15,527 bases of DNA from an uncultured Ruminococcus sp. GTDB lineage: Bacteria > Bacillota > Clostridia > Oscillospirales > Ruminococcaceae. The position numbers and the translations under genes are program-made. Of the stretch, positions 5,943 to 13,035 are shown piece by piece; within the stretch, counting starts at the first letter, position 1; each line of letters opens with the position of its first letter. Under the pieces are notes generated by a model, which was not told the origin of the DNA, did no database searches, and saw only the letters and a program-made list of their open reading frames with translations. The stretch covers positions 1-15,527 of the forward strand of contig URTF01000049.1 in NCBI GenBank assembly GCA_900550695.1, given 5' to 3'.

Positions 5943-7643
5943 ATGTCAACAAAAGCAAATTACCCCATTAATGAAATCGGCGCTGGAAAAGTCGGTTTCT
6001 CCAGAACCCGTTCTATCATCGAGGCTGCTTTCTATGGCAACAACGTAGTAAAAGTAAACACTCTTAAGGAGGCTTATAACCTCGCTAAGAACTCTCCGGG
6101 AACGATCGTTACCGATATGCCTATCTACCGCGGCGAAGAATTCGGACTTGATTCCGATGCTAAGGTTCTTCTCTTCAACGACGGTGCTGTTACAGGCCGT
6201 TACGCTGCTGCACGCCGCATCAAGGGCGAACCGGGTGTTGACGAAGTTAAGCTCGACAAGGTAGTTATGGACGCTGTTTACAAGACACGTTTCAAGAAGC
6301 TCTATCACGCTACCTGCTTCGTTGGTCTTGATAAGGAATTCATCGCTAAGGCTCATCTCCTCATTCCTGAGGGCGAAGAGAACCTTCTCTACAACTGGAT
6401 GCTCAACTTCCAGTATATGTCCGATGAATATGTAAAAATGTACAAGGATTCCAAGCCTATCGGTGACGGCAAGGAACCTGATATCTACATCTTCTCCGAT
6501 CCTCAGTGGAAGCCGACAGAGAGCCCTGACGTTGATTACAGCTGCCTCTCCGATCCTCTTACACTCTGCTACTTCGATACAAACCAGAACTGCGCTGCAA
6601 TTCTCGGTATGAAGTATTTCGGCGAGCACAAGAAGGGCACACTTACAATGGCTTGGGCACTTGCTAACAGAAACGGCTATGCTTCCTGCCACGGCGGTCA
6701 GAAGGAATACACACTTGCTGACGGTTCTAAGTTCGTTGCTTCCGTTTACGGTCTTTCCGGCTCCGGTAAGTCCACACTTACACACGCTAAGCACAACGGC
6801 AAGTACCCTGCAATCAAGGTTCTCCACGATGACGCATTCATCATCAACTCCGATACATGTGCTTCTATCGCACTTGAACCTACTTACTTCGACAAGACAG
6901 CCGATTATCCTACAGGCTGCCCTGACAACAAGTATCTCCTCTCCTGCCAGAACTGCTCCGCTACAATGGACGAAGACGGCAAGATCCAGCTCGTAACAGA
7001 AGATATCAGAAACGGCAACGGACGTGCTATCAAGTCCAAGCTCTGGTCTCCTAACCGTGTTGACAAGATCGAATCTCCTGTTAACGCTATCTTCTGGATC
7101 ATGAAGGATCCTACAATTCCTCCTGTTATCAAGCTCAAGGGCGCATCTCTTGCTGCTGTAATGGGTGCAACACTCGCTACAAAGACATCTACTGCTGAAC
7201 GTGTAAAGGCAGGTACAGACCTTAACGCACTCCGTATCGTTCCTTACGCTAACCCATTCAGAACATATCCTCTTGCTAACGACTACGAGAAGTTCAAGAA
7301 GCTCGTTGAAGAAAAGAATGTAGCTTGCTACATCATCAACACAGGCGACTTCATGGGCAAGAAGGTAAAGCCTGCTGATACTCTCGGAATCCTCGAGACT
7401 ATCGTTGAAGGCAAGGCTAAGTTCGAAAAGTGGGGTCCTTTCGAGGATATGGAGATCATGCCTTGGGGCGACTTCGAAGTAAACCTCAACGACAAGGACT
7501 ACGCTGCTCAGCTTAAGAACGCTATGCAGAACCGTCTTAACAGCGTTGAAAAGTTTGCAACAGACAAGGGTGGCTACGATAAGCTTCCTGACGATGCAGT
7601 TGCAGCTATCAAGAAGGTTGTTGACGAAGCAGCAGCACTCTAA
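5943..7643 (+). CDS. pckA: Phosphoenolpyruvate carboxykinase (ATP), divergent form
   Basis: A 566-residue cytosolic enzyme, slightly longer than the usual 530-540, interconverting oxaloacetate plus ATP with PEP plus CO2 plus ADP. In gut anaerobes it often runs toward oxaloacetate. The PEPCK P-loop is clear (GLSGSGKST, 270-278); the metal-binding kinase-2 site is HDDAF (295-299), the substrate-side arginine is probably Arg361, and a C-terminal NTGDFMGKKV stretch (466-475) resembles the family's adenine-binding region. The EGGCYAK-like motif after kinase-2 in E. coli PckA is not recognisable, so this is a divergent branch. AGGAGG lies ten bases before the ATG. Codon use is extremely restricted (AAG for Lys, AAC for Asn, few synonymous choices), implying very high expression. 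No convincing promoter is visible between the palindrome and the start. Confidence 0.88.
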   Translation: MSTKANYPINEIGAGKVGFSRTRSIIEAAFYGNNVVKVNTLKEAYNLAKNSPGTIVTDMPIYRGEEFGLDSDAKVLLFNDGAVTGRYAAARRIKGEPGVDEVKLDKVVMDAVYKTRFKKLYHATCFVGLDKEFIAKAHLLIPEGEENLLYNWMLNFQYMSDEYVKMYKDSKPIGDGKEPDIYIFSDPQWKPTESPDVDYSCLSDPLTLCYFDTNQNCAAILGMKYFGEHKKGTLTMAWALANRNGYASCHGGQKEYTLADGSKFVASVYGLSGSGKSTLTHAKHNGKYPAIKVLHDDAFIINSDTCASIALEPTYFDKTADYPTGCPDNKYLLSCQNCSATMDEDGKIQLVTEDIRNGNGRAIKSKLWSPNRVDKIESPVNAIFWIMKDPTIPPVIKLKGASLAAVMGATLATKTSTAERVKAGTDLNALRIVPYANPFRTYPLANDYEKFKKLVEEKNVACYIINTGDFMGKKVKPADTLGILETIVEGKAKFEKWGPFEDMEIMPWGDFEVNLNDKDYAAQLKNAMQNRLNSVEKFATDKGGYDKLPDDAVAAIKKVVDEAAAL

Positions 7644-7680
7644 TGCGTAATGCGTAATGCTTAATGCATAATGCTTAATT
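7641..7680 (+). repeat. Heptamer array TAATGCN beginning at the pckA stop codon
   Basis: Five consecutive 7-base units TAATGCG, TAATGCG, TAATGCT, TAATGCA, TAATGCT (7641-7675), then TAATT. The first TAA is the stop codon of pckA. An inverted array of the same unit borders the gene on the other side of the convergent intergenic region. Confidence 0.85.
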
Positions 7681-7688
7681 AAAAAACC

Positions 7689-7735
7689 AAACCGCAATTC
7701 ACTCCCGAAAAGGTGTGGGTTGCGGTTTTTGTTTA
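7689..7735 (+). terminator. Intrinsic terminator of pckA
   Basis: Stem AAACCGCAA (7689-7697) with TTGCGGTTT (7720-7728), continuing inward after a 2x2 mismatch as CAC/GTG and CC/GG around a short loop, followed by TTTTTGTTT. A strong hairpin with a U tract on the plus strand. Confidence 0.85.
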
Positions 7736-7836
7736 TACTAATTTTTAAACTGAAAGTGTACAAAAAATCAAGCAAAAACTCGCATATGTGGGTTTTGCGC
7801 CGATTTTTTGTCTACACTTTGATTAAAAATTAGTAT
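7735..7836. repeat. Palindromic repeat element, copy A (about 102 bp)
   Basis: The terminal inverted repeat is a 14-base exact match (ATACTAATTTTTAA at 7735-7748 against 7823-7836), extended by AAAGTGT and ACAAAAAATC blocks with small indels, to about 35 bp per arm. The centre holds a second nested inverted repeat around CATATG. The 22 bases at 7793-7814, read on the minus strand, recur exactly at 15501-15522, so this is a dispersed family and not a private hairpin. Confidence 0.8.
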
Positions 7837-7857
7837 TAGTATAAAATTTCAAGAAAA

Positions 7858-7896
7858 CAGCCGTAATCAACGTTGAAACAACGTAAATTACGGCTG
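7858..7896. terminator. Two-tier perfect hairpin, probable terminator
   Basis: CAGCCGTAAT (7858-7867) pairs with ATTACGGCTG (7887-7896). After a 2x2 mismatch ACGTTG (7870-7875) pairs with CAACGT around an AAA loop. TTTT follows on the minus strand, and AAAATTTTT follows on the plus strand. It lies just beyond the stop of the minus-strand gene at 7966, so termination of that operon is its likeliest job. Confidence 0.6.
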
Positions 7897-7942
7897 AAAA
7901 TTTTTATCGTAGTGAAAAAGCTGCATTTTGGGAAGAGATAAT

Positions 7943-7975
7943 AATTACGCATTACGCATTAAGCATTATGCATTG
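7943..7975 (-). repeat. Inverted heptamer array covering the end of the small membrane-protein gene
   Basis: Read on the minus strand, units CAATGCA, TAATGCT, TAATGCG, TAATGCG (7975-7948) are followed by TAATT. The stop TAA (7968-7966) and the last two codons (AAT GCA) of the minus-strand gene are made of repeat units. It mirrors the array at 7641-7680. Confidence 0.85.
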
Positions 7976-8370
7976 ATTATAAGCCATTTTCCCTTGGATC
8001 TGGTCATAAAGAGCGTTTTCTGCTCGGTTTCGTGGTCTTTTTCATTGTAGACCGTGACTTTTACATTGACATTGCAGCCGCTTTCCGTCTTTTCACGTGA
8101 AACAAATTCGGCTGAAACTGTGAAATCCTCGCCCCACTCGGCGATATACTGCTCACGGAGGGAATCAAACTCCTTTTCGGAGATCGATTTTTCGCCGAAG
8201 CATTGCCGGTACTCCTTATAAATGCCGTGGGTGAACGATGAATACGCTTTGTCAATGGTTTTCATCTGTCCGCTTGTCGCAGACTTGATAACTATGAGTA
8301 CCACAAGAGCTGCGACTGTCAGCGCACAGAAGATAATGCTGATAATTTTTGCTGTTGAATTTTTGCTCAT
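7966..8370 (-). CDS. Small membrane-anchored protein of unknown function
   Basis: A 134-residue protein not assigned to a named family. Residues 9-29 form one hydrophobic segment after a Lys-containing start, so it is probably a type II anchored protein with the rest outside, or has an uncleaved signal peptide. The soluble part (about 35-134) is mixed helix then beta, ending in a strand-rich KTLFMTRSKGKWLIINA. This pattern resembles small NTF2-like/DUF4878-type extracytoplasmic domains, which is a guess from shape only. It starts 12 bases after the ilvD stop, with AGGG nine bases before the ATG, so it is the last gene of the manA-ilvD operon. The final two residues and the stop codon are encoded by the TAATGCN repeat array, so the original C terminus may have differed. 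Confidence 0.75.
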   Translation of the reverse strand: MSKNSTAKIISIIFCALTVAALVVLIVIKSATSGQMKTIDKAYSSFTHGIYKEYRQCFGEKSISEKEFDSLREQYIAEWGEDFTVSAEFVSREKTESGCNVNVKVTVYNEKDHETEQKTLFMTRSKGKWLIINA

Positions 8371-8382
8371 CGGCAGTTACCC

Positions 8383-10062
8383 TTAGTCAAGGATAGCGCC
8401 CTTCGCAGCGGAAGAAACATTCTTTGCGTAACGCTTTAAGTAGCCCTTAAGCTCCTTGGTCTTTGGCTTGAATGAAGCCATACGTCTGTCGATCTCTTCC
8501 TGCGGAACGTTGAGCGTAAGTGTGCAGTTCGGGATATCGATGGTGATGGAGTCACCGTTCTCAACGATACCGATGATGCCGCCCTCGGCAGCTTCAGGGG
8601 AAACGTGACCGATAGATGCGCCTCTTGATGCGCCGCTGAAACGTCCGTCTGTGATAAGAGCAACGGAAGAACCAAGTCCCATACCCTGAATTGCGGAGGT
8701 AGGATTGAGCATTTCTCTCATTCCGGGGCCGCCCTTTGGACCTTCGTAGCGGATAACTACAACGTCGCCCTCAACGATCTTGCCGCCGAGGATAGCAGCC
8801 TGTGCGTCCTCTTCGCAGTCATAAACCTTTGCAGGGCCTGTATGGGTGAGCATTTCGGGAACAACGGCACTTCTCTTTACAACGCAGCCGTCAAGTGCAA
8901 GGTTGCCCTTAAGAACAGCGATGCCGCCCGTTGTGCTGTATGGATCGTCGATAGGACGAATGATGTTTGTGTCCTTGTTTACGCAGCCTGCAATGTTCTC
9001 GCCGACAGTCTTGCCCGTAACGGTCATAATGTCAGTTGCAAGAAGTCCCTTCTTGCTGAGTTCGTTCATAACAGCGTAAACGCCGCCTGCTTCGTTGAGG
9101 TCTTCCATATAAGCATGACCTGCAGGTGCAAGGTGGCAAAGGTTAGGTGTCTTTGCGCTGATCCCGTTTGCAATGTCAAGGTCGAGCTTAACACCACATT
9201 CGTGTGCAATTGCAGGGAGGTGGAGCATACTGTTTGTCGAGCAGCCGAGAGCCATATCAACAGTAACAGCGTTGTGGAAAGCCTTTTCAGTCATAATGTC
9301 GAGCGGACGGATATTTTTTCTGTAAAGCTCCATTACCTGCATACCTGCCTGCTTTGCAAGGCGAAGTCTTGCGGAGTATACAGCAGGGATAGTGCCGTTG
9401 CCCTTAAGACCCATACCGAGCGCTTCGGTAAGGCAGTTCATGGAGTTTGCTGTGTACATACCCGAGCAGCTTCCGCAGGTCGGGCAAGCCTTGTTTTCAT
9501 ATTCTTCAAATTCTTCTTCGGTGATCTTGCCTGCGGTGTATGCGCCAACGGCTTCAAACATACTTGAAAGCGATGTCTTGCTGCCCTTGACGTGACCTGC
9601 GAGCATTGGACCGCCCGAAACGAAGATCGTAGGTACATTTATTCTTGCCGCTGCCATAAGAAGTCCGGGGACGTTCTTGTCGCAGTTAGGTATCATAACG
9701 AGAGCGTCAAAATGATGAGCAAGAGCCATACATTCGGTCGAATCAGCGATAAGTCCTCTTGTTACGAGGGAGTATTTCATACCCTCGTGACCCATTGCGA
9801 TGCCGTCGCAAACTGCGATTGCAGGGAAAACGACAGGTGTGCCGCCTGCCATTGCAACGCCCATTTTAACGGCTTCAACGATCTTGTCGATGTTCATGTG
9901 ACCCGGTACTATTTCATTGTAGGAAGAAACGATACCAACGAGCGGACGCTCCATTTCTTCCTTTGTGAATCCGAGCGCATTGAAAAGTGAACGCTGCGGA
10001 GCTTTGTCCGTGCCTTCACAGAAAAAGTTTTTGCAGTCATTGCATTCATTGTTGCAACCCAT
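8383..10062 (-). CDS. ilvD: Dihydroxy-acid dehydratase with a Cys-rich N-terminal leader
   Basis: A 559-residue IlvD/Edd-family enzyme. It dehydrates 2,3-dihydroxy-isovalerate and -3-methylvalerate to 2-keto acids, the third common step of valine, leucine and isoleucine synthesis. Fe-S ligands are expected at Cys127 (NCDKN) and in CPTCGSC (193-199); CDGIAMGHEG (85-94) holds the Mg-binding Asp86, and GRFSGAS (473-479) carries the probable catalytic Ser476. The position that is cysteine in [2Fe-2S] enzymes reads VPGHM, as in the oxygen-sensitive E. coli type, fitting an anaerobe. Unusually, the first 15 residues contain four cysteines (C3, C7, C10, C15) ahead of the normal KAPQRSL start. AAAGGAAG nine bases upstream supports that start. 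Other ilv genes are absent nearby; it lies between a DUF4375-like gene and a small membrane-protein gene. Confidence 0.95.
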   Translation of the reverse strand: MGCNNECNDCKNFFCEGTDKAPQRSLFNALGFTKEEMERPLVGIVSSYNEIVPGHMNIDKIVEAVKMGVAMAGGTPVVFPAIAVCDGIAMGHEGMKYSLVTRGLIADSTECMALAHHFDALVMIPNCDKNVPGLLMAAARINVPTIFVSGGPMLAGHVKGSKTSLSSMFEAVGAYTAGKITEEEFEEYENKACPTCGSCSGMYTANSMNCLTEALGMGLKGNGTIPAVYSARLRLAKQAGMQVMELYRKNIRPLDIMTEKAFHNAVTVDMALGCSTNSMLHLPAIAHECGVKLDLDIANGISAKTPNLCHLAPAGHAYMEDLNEAGGVYAVMNELSKKGLLATDIMTVTGKTVGENIAGCVNKDTNIIRPIDDPYSTTGGIAVLKGNLALDGCVVKRSAVVPEMLTHTGPAKVYDCEEDAQAAILGGKIVEGDVVVIRYEGPKGGPGMREMLNPTSAIQGMGLGSSVALITDGRFSGASRGASIGHVSPEAAEGGIIGIVENGDSITIDIPNCTLTLNVPQEEIDRRMASFKPKTKELKGYLKRYAKNVSSAAKGAILD

Positions 10063-10091
10063 TTTTATATACTTCCTTTCGGTCGGAAGCG

Positions 10092-10640
10092 TTATGCGTT
10101 TCCGAAATATTTGCTGTAGTTTAAAATATATTGCTTCGCCAGTCGGTCGAATTTTGTCTGCTCAAAGCATCGGCGAAAGTCCTTATCCTGCGCAGAAAAG
10201 CTTACATTCTCGCTGAATTCGAGAAAATCGACAAAGCTTCGTCCCGAGGGGCGCTTGTCCGCACCGACTTTGACCGCCGAATCAACGATCTCCGCAAGCT
10301 TTTCATAGCCGACAGCACGGAAACCGTTCGCTGCGATGCCGAGAAAATCGTTCGAGAGGTTGAAAACCGCTTCGGAGAAACCGCTGGACAAGACCTGTTT
10401 CAAGGTTATCTCTGCGCAGTAGATGTTAAGGCAGGGGGTGGGCAGGCTGTTGAGCTTTTCGCCCATATCAGACCAGTCCTCCTTGAAGCTTGCTTCTATC
10501 CAAGCCGTAACTGCGCCGACTATCTCATTTTCGGGCATATCGGCAAGCTCGCTCCGCTTCAAGTCCTTGCGGCGAAGCTGATCTTTCATAAAGGAATCGG
10601 CGTCCTTTATATCCGATGCGAAAAAATCAAATTTGCTCAT
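10092..10640 (-). CDS. DUF4375 (DMP19-like) family protein, putative
   Basis: A 182-residue protein. Its middle (about 65-125, running from LPTPCLNIYCAEITLKQVLSSGFSEAVFN to GFRAVGYEKLAEIVDSAV) follows the pattern of the DUF4375/DMP19-like domain: a helix, an 'NGGF-x-Q-x-x-x-N'-type segment (here SSGFSEAVFN), then an 'IGA-x-x-x-A-x-I' helix. DMP19 of Neisseria is a DNA mimic, but most relatives have no known role. The Met at 10640 is preferred over one 20 codons upstream because it lies one base after the ROK kinase stop; there is no obvious Shine-Dalgarno, so it is probably translated by re-initiation. No signal peptide or membrane span is seen. The family call is a pattern match made by eye. 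Confidence 0.6.
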   Translation of the reverse strand: MSKFDFFASDIKDADSFMKDQLRRKDLKRSELADMPENEIVGAVTAWIEASFKEDWSDMGEKLNSLPTPCLNIYCAEITLKQVLSSGFSEAVFNLSNDFLGIAANGFRAVGYEKLAEIVDSAVKVGADKRPSGRSFVDFLEFSENVSFSAQDKDFRRCFEQTKFDRLAKQYILNYSKYFGNA

Positions 10641-10641
10641 A

Positions 10642-11592
10642 TCATGAATTGCCGAGGAAAGCCGCACCGATGATGCCTGCGTCATTTCCGAGCTTTGCAA
10701 CGGTTATCTCGGTGTTGCAGTCGAGCATTCTTGTGTAAACTTCCTTTTTAACGAGTTCCTTCATCGGAACGAGAAGAGGATCACCCTCGTTGCAGACACC
10801 GCCGCCGATGCAGAGAATGTCGGGCTGGAAGATGTTGATAACGTTTGTGATACCTGCTGCGAGGTACTTTATGTACTTGTCAACAACAGCCTTGCCTGCT
10901 GCATCGCCTGCTCGCATTGCGTTGAAAGCGTGACGGGCGGAAACCTTGCCGTCCTGCTTTTCATATTCGGCGAGAATGCTCGATGTGTTTTCTGCGATAG
11001 CGGCCTTTGTCATATTGATAAGACCCGTTGCGGAGGAGTAAACTTCAAAGCAGCCTTTTCTTCCGCAGGTACACTGAGGGCCGTCAACGGAGATGACCAT
11101 GTGTCCGATCTCTGTTCCTGCGAGGTTTCTTCCCGTGAAGATCTTGCCGTCGATGATAACGCCTGCGCCAACACCCGTTCCGAGAGTTATGCAGACTGCA
11201 TCGGTAGCGCCCTTTGCCGCACCTGCAACGAATTCGCCGTAAGCGGCGGCGTTTGCATCATTTGCAACGTAAACAGGCTTGTTGATATGCTCCTGAATGT
11301 ACTTTCTTATAGGAACGTTGCTGAAACCGAGGTTGTTGGAGTAGGGGATAGTTCCGTTGATGTTGTCGGCGATGCCGGGAGTGCCGATGCCTATCCATTC
11401 AACATCGTCAATGGAAATTCCTGCGTTCTGTGCAGCTTCGATGCTGACCTTAGCCATATCGTCTGCTATTTCCTTTGCAGGACGGGGGCAGTTGGTCTTG
11501 GTCGTAGCCTTTGCGATGATCTCGTAATTTTCGTTTACAACGCCTGCTTTGATGTTAGTTCCGCCGAGGTCGATGCCTATAAAGTATTTCAT
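10642..11592 (-). CDS. ROK-family glucokinase/sugar kinase
   Basis: A 316-residue ROK kinase, typical length. The phosphate-binding DLGGTNIKAG starts at residue 8. The catalytic base is Asp112 in VANDANAA, TLGTGVGAG (136-144) binds nucleotide, and EIGHM (161-165) with CTCGRKGC (174-181) supplies the structural zinc site (His164, Cys174, Cys176, Cys181). There is no N-terminal DNA-binding domain, so it is an enzyme and not a ROK repressor. Glucose is the commonest substrate for this form; mannose, fructose or N-acetyl sugars are possible, and the adjacent mannose-6-phosphate isomerase makes a hexose-to-fructose-6-phosphate route plausible. AAAGGAG lies nine bases before the ATG, and only 14 bases separate it from the isomerase gene. 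Confidence 0.92.
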   Translation of the reverse strand: MKYFIGIDLGGTNIKAGVVNENYEIIAKATTKTNCPRPAKEIADDMAKVSIEAAQNAGISIDDVEWIGIGTPGIADNINGTIPYSNNLGFSNVPIRKYIQEHINKPVYVANDANAAAYGEFVAGAAKGATDAVCITLGTGVGAGVIIDGKIFTGRNLAGTEIGHMVISVDGPQCTCGRKGCFEVYSSATGLINMTKAAIAENTSSILAEYEKQDGKVSARHAFNAMRAGDAAGKAVVDKYIKYLAAGITNVINIFQPDILCIGGGVCNEGDPLLVPMKELVKKEVYTRMLDCNTEITVAKLGNDAGIIGAAFLGNS

Positions 11593-11606
11593 TTTTCAGT
11601 TCTCCT

Positions 11607-12566
11607 TTAGTCTATCCTTGTAAGAATTGCCTGAGATTTGCCTTCGATGGTGTATTTGCCAAGTCCTGCGGGGAGAAATGCCGTTTCGCCCTTTTTGAGT
11701 GTGATATCGCCGTCAGCCGACTTGAGCGTTACATCGCCCTCGAGAACGAGGACAGATTCAAACGATGTTTCGTCAGCATTGAATTCAGCGGAATTTTCAA
11801 TATCTATCTTATAAACGGTGAAATATTCGCACTTGGAAAGGAGTTTCTTGGTGCAGCCGTTTTCGGTAACTGCTTCGGTTGCGGGATACGGTTCGGCAGG
11901 GCAAAGATTTGTTACGTCAAGAGCCTTTTCAATGTGAAGAGGTCTTGTCTTGCCGTCTGCACCGACTCTTCCGTAGTCGTAAACACGGTATGTAGTGTTG
12001 GAGTTCTGCTGAATTTCAGCGATGAGGATACCCTTGCCGATAGCGTGGAGAGTTCCCGAACGGATAAAGAAAACATCGCCCTTTTTAACGGGAACGGAGT
12101 TGGTTATTTCGAGCAGAGTGTTGTTCCTGATGCGCTCTGCGAATTCTTCCTTTGTAACGTTTCTCTTGAAACCGTAAATAAGTTCTGCACCCTCGTCACA
12201 GTCAACGATGTACCACATTTCGGTCTTGCCGTATTCGCCCTCAACACGCATAGCGTATTCATTGTCGGGGTGGACCTGAACCGAGAGGTTGTCCTTTGCA
12301 TCGATGAGCTTGATAAGAACGGGGAAGTTCTCAAAGCGTTCGCAGTTCTTGCCGAGGATAGCCTTGCCCTCTTTTTCAATATATTCAGCAAGCGTCATTC
12401 CTTTTGCTTCGCCGTTGTCAATGACCGAGTTGCCGTCCTTGTGGCAGGAAAGCTCCCAGCTTTCGGCAACCTTATCGAAATCACAGTCCTTGCCGTAAAC
12501 ATCACGAAGTTTTGTGCCGCCCCAAAGGTAATCCTTGAAAGCAGGCTTTAATTTCAGCGGATACAT
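11607..12566 (-). CDS. manA: Mannose-6-phosphate isomerase, class I (short Firmicute form)
   Basis: A 319-residue cupin-fold, zinc-dependent isomerase interconverting mannose-6-phosphate and fructose-6-phosphate in the cytosol. Its length fits the short Bacillus-type ManA. The zinc ligands are all visible: Gln97 and His99 (VQVHP), Glu116 (KTEMWY) and His174 (GTLHAIG). Arg194 in YRVYDYGR is the probable active-site arginine. The C-terminal 70 residues form a second cupin-like beta region (VLVLEGDVTL, KKGETAFLPAG). GGAGG lies nine bases before the ATG. It is the first gene of a five-gene minus-strand operon, 14 bases ahead of the ROK kinase, and has a strong promoter. The enzyme is likely to feed mannose into glycolysis or supply mannose-6-phosphate for glycan precursors. 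Confidence 0.93.
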   Translation of the reverse strand: MYPLKLKPAFKDYLWGGTKLRDVYGKDCDFDKVAESWELSCHKDGNSVIDNGEAKGMTLAEYIEKEGKAILGKNCERFENFPVLIKLIDAKDNLSVQVHPDNEYAMRVEGEYGKTEMWYIVDCDEGAELIYGFKRNVTKEEFAERIRNNTLLEITNSVPVKKGDVFFIRSGTLHAIGKGILIAEIQQNSNTTYRVYDYGRVGADGKTRPLHIEKALDVTNLCPAEPYPATEAVTENGCTKKLLSKCEYFTVYKIDIENSAEFNADETSFESVLVLEGDVTLKSADGDITLKKGETAFLPAGLGKYTIEGKSQAILTRID

Positions 12567-12600
12567 TATAACATTCCTCCAAAAATAATTTATCAGTATA

Positions 12601-12629
12601 ATTATACAACACTTTTATCGTAAAGTCAA
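12601..12629 (-). promoter_or_regulatory. Promoter of the manA-ROK-DUF4375-ilvD operon
   Basis: On the minus strand TTGACT (12629-12624), a 17-bp spacer and a perfect TATAAT (12606-12601). One copy of a 25-bp repeat with a CAG-N5-CTG core (12637-12661) starts only 8 bp upstream of the -35 box and could be an operator. Confidence 0.85.
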
Positions 12630-12636
12630 CAAAAAG

Positions 12637-12661
12637 TATGATTTTGCACAGTTTATCTGCG
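12637..12661 (+). repeat. 25-bp direct repeat, copy 1
   Basis: The stretch TATGATTTTGC-A-CAGTTTATCTGCG recurs at 13160-13184 in the same orientation with one mismatch (A/T at the twelfth base). Its core CAG-TTTAT-CTG is a short dyad. The two copies bracket the small antitoxin-like gene together with its promoter and terminator. Confidence 0.75.
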
Positions 12662-12703
12662 CTAAGTTGTCAATGATAGGTGATCCATTTCAGCGAACTG
12701 CGC

Positions 12704-12741
12704 AAAAAAACGAGCAGGTCATTGTTAGGCTGACCTGCTCG
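12704..12741 (-). terminator. Intrinsic terminator of the small antitoxin-like gene
   Basis: A perfect 11-bp stem CGAGCAGGTCA (12711-12721) with its complement (12731-12741), a 9-base loop, and on the minus strand an immediate run of seven U (12710-12704). On the plus strand GATGTTTTTA follows, so weak bidirectional action is possible. Confidence 0.92.
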
Positions 12742-12748
12742 GATGTTT

Positions 12749-12970
12749 TTATTCTGCGTACTTATCAAGATTATCCCAGTCTATATCCTCATCGGAGATA
12801 TAGCCGCTTTTTTCCGCATCATCTATCCGCTTGCGCTCATCGGAAGTAACCTTTGTAAAATCGGGATCCCAAGCAAGCACAAAACGCTTGATAGTTTCAT
12901 ACGCAAGTTCCTGCTCCTGTTCGGGAAGCATCTCATACATTTTAACTATCTGCTGTGTTCTCGGTGACAT
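12749..12970 (-). CDS. Small acidic protein, antitoxin-like, no toxin partner seen
   Basis: A 73-residue acidic protein. Residues 1-32 are predicted helical (QQIVKMYEMLPEQEQELAYE). The middle is LAWDPDFTKVT, and the C-terminal part, AEKSGYISDEDIDWDNL, resembles the tail of small type II antitoxins, which typically end in a 'G-x-x-x-S-x-x-E/D-I-D-W' element. That likeness is by eye only. AGGAGG lies eight bases before the ATG, and the gene has its own promoter and terminator, so it is monocistronic. No toxin-sized reading frame lies next to it on either side, so if it is an antitoxin it is an orphan; a small regulatory protein of other type is equally possible. The gene sits between two 25-bp direct repeats. 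Confidence 0.75.
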   Translation of the reverse strand: MSPRTQQIVKMYEMLPEQEQELAYETIKRFVLAWDPDFTKVTSDERKRIDDAEKSGYISDEDIDWDNLDKYAE

Positions 12971-13026
12971 ACAAACAACCTCCTTATTTATAAATATCTC
13001 CTAATAATACTGCCTTTACACTTTAT

Positions 13027-13035
13027 ATTATAGCA
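13027..13035 (-). promoter_or_regulatory. Extended -10 promoter of the small antitoxin-like gene
   Basis: On the minus strand TGCTATAAT (13035-13027): a perfect TATAAT with a TGn extension. No good -35 hexamer is found 16-18 bp upstream. The same TGTGCTATAAT sequence occurs at the tRNA and lrp promoters in this window. Confidence 0.65.

Noticed and set aside
5946..7775. A 609-codon stop-free frame antisense to pckA
   Set aside because: It mirrors the highly biased codon use of pckA (few codons whose complement is a stop). Its product is Cys/Val/Leu-rich without family motifs, and its start lies in the palindromic repeat with no ribosome site.
7641..7975. CRISPR array
   Set aside because: The repeated units are 7 bases with no spacers; this is a tandem and inverted short repeat, not direct repeats separated by unique spacers.
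8842..9567. A 241-codon plus-strand frame inside ilvD
   Set aside because: It is antisense to clearly conserved IlvD sequence and its Cys/Val-rich product has no recognisable motif.
10063..10091. T-box or branched-chain leader peptide control before ilvD
   Set aside because: Only 29 bases separate ilvD from the upstream gene, with no room for a T-box and no leader peptide or terminator; the operon promoter before manA also shows none.
10641..10700. Longer N terminus of the DUF4375-like protein starting at 10700
   Set aside because: It lies wholly inside the ROK kinase gene, and the extra residues lack any domain pattern; the Met at 10640 directly follows the kinase stop.
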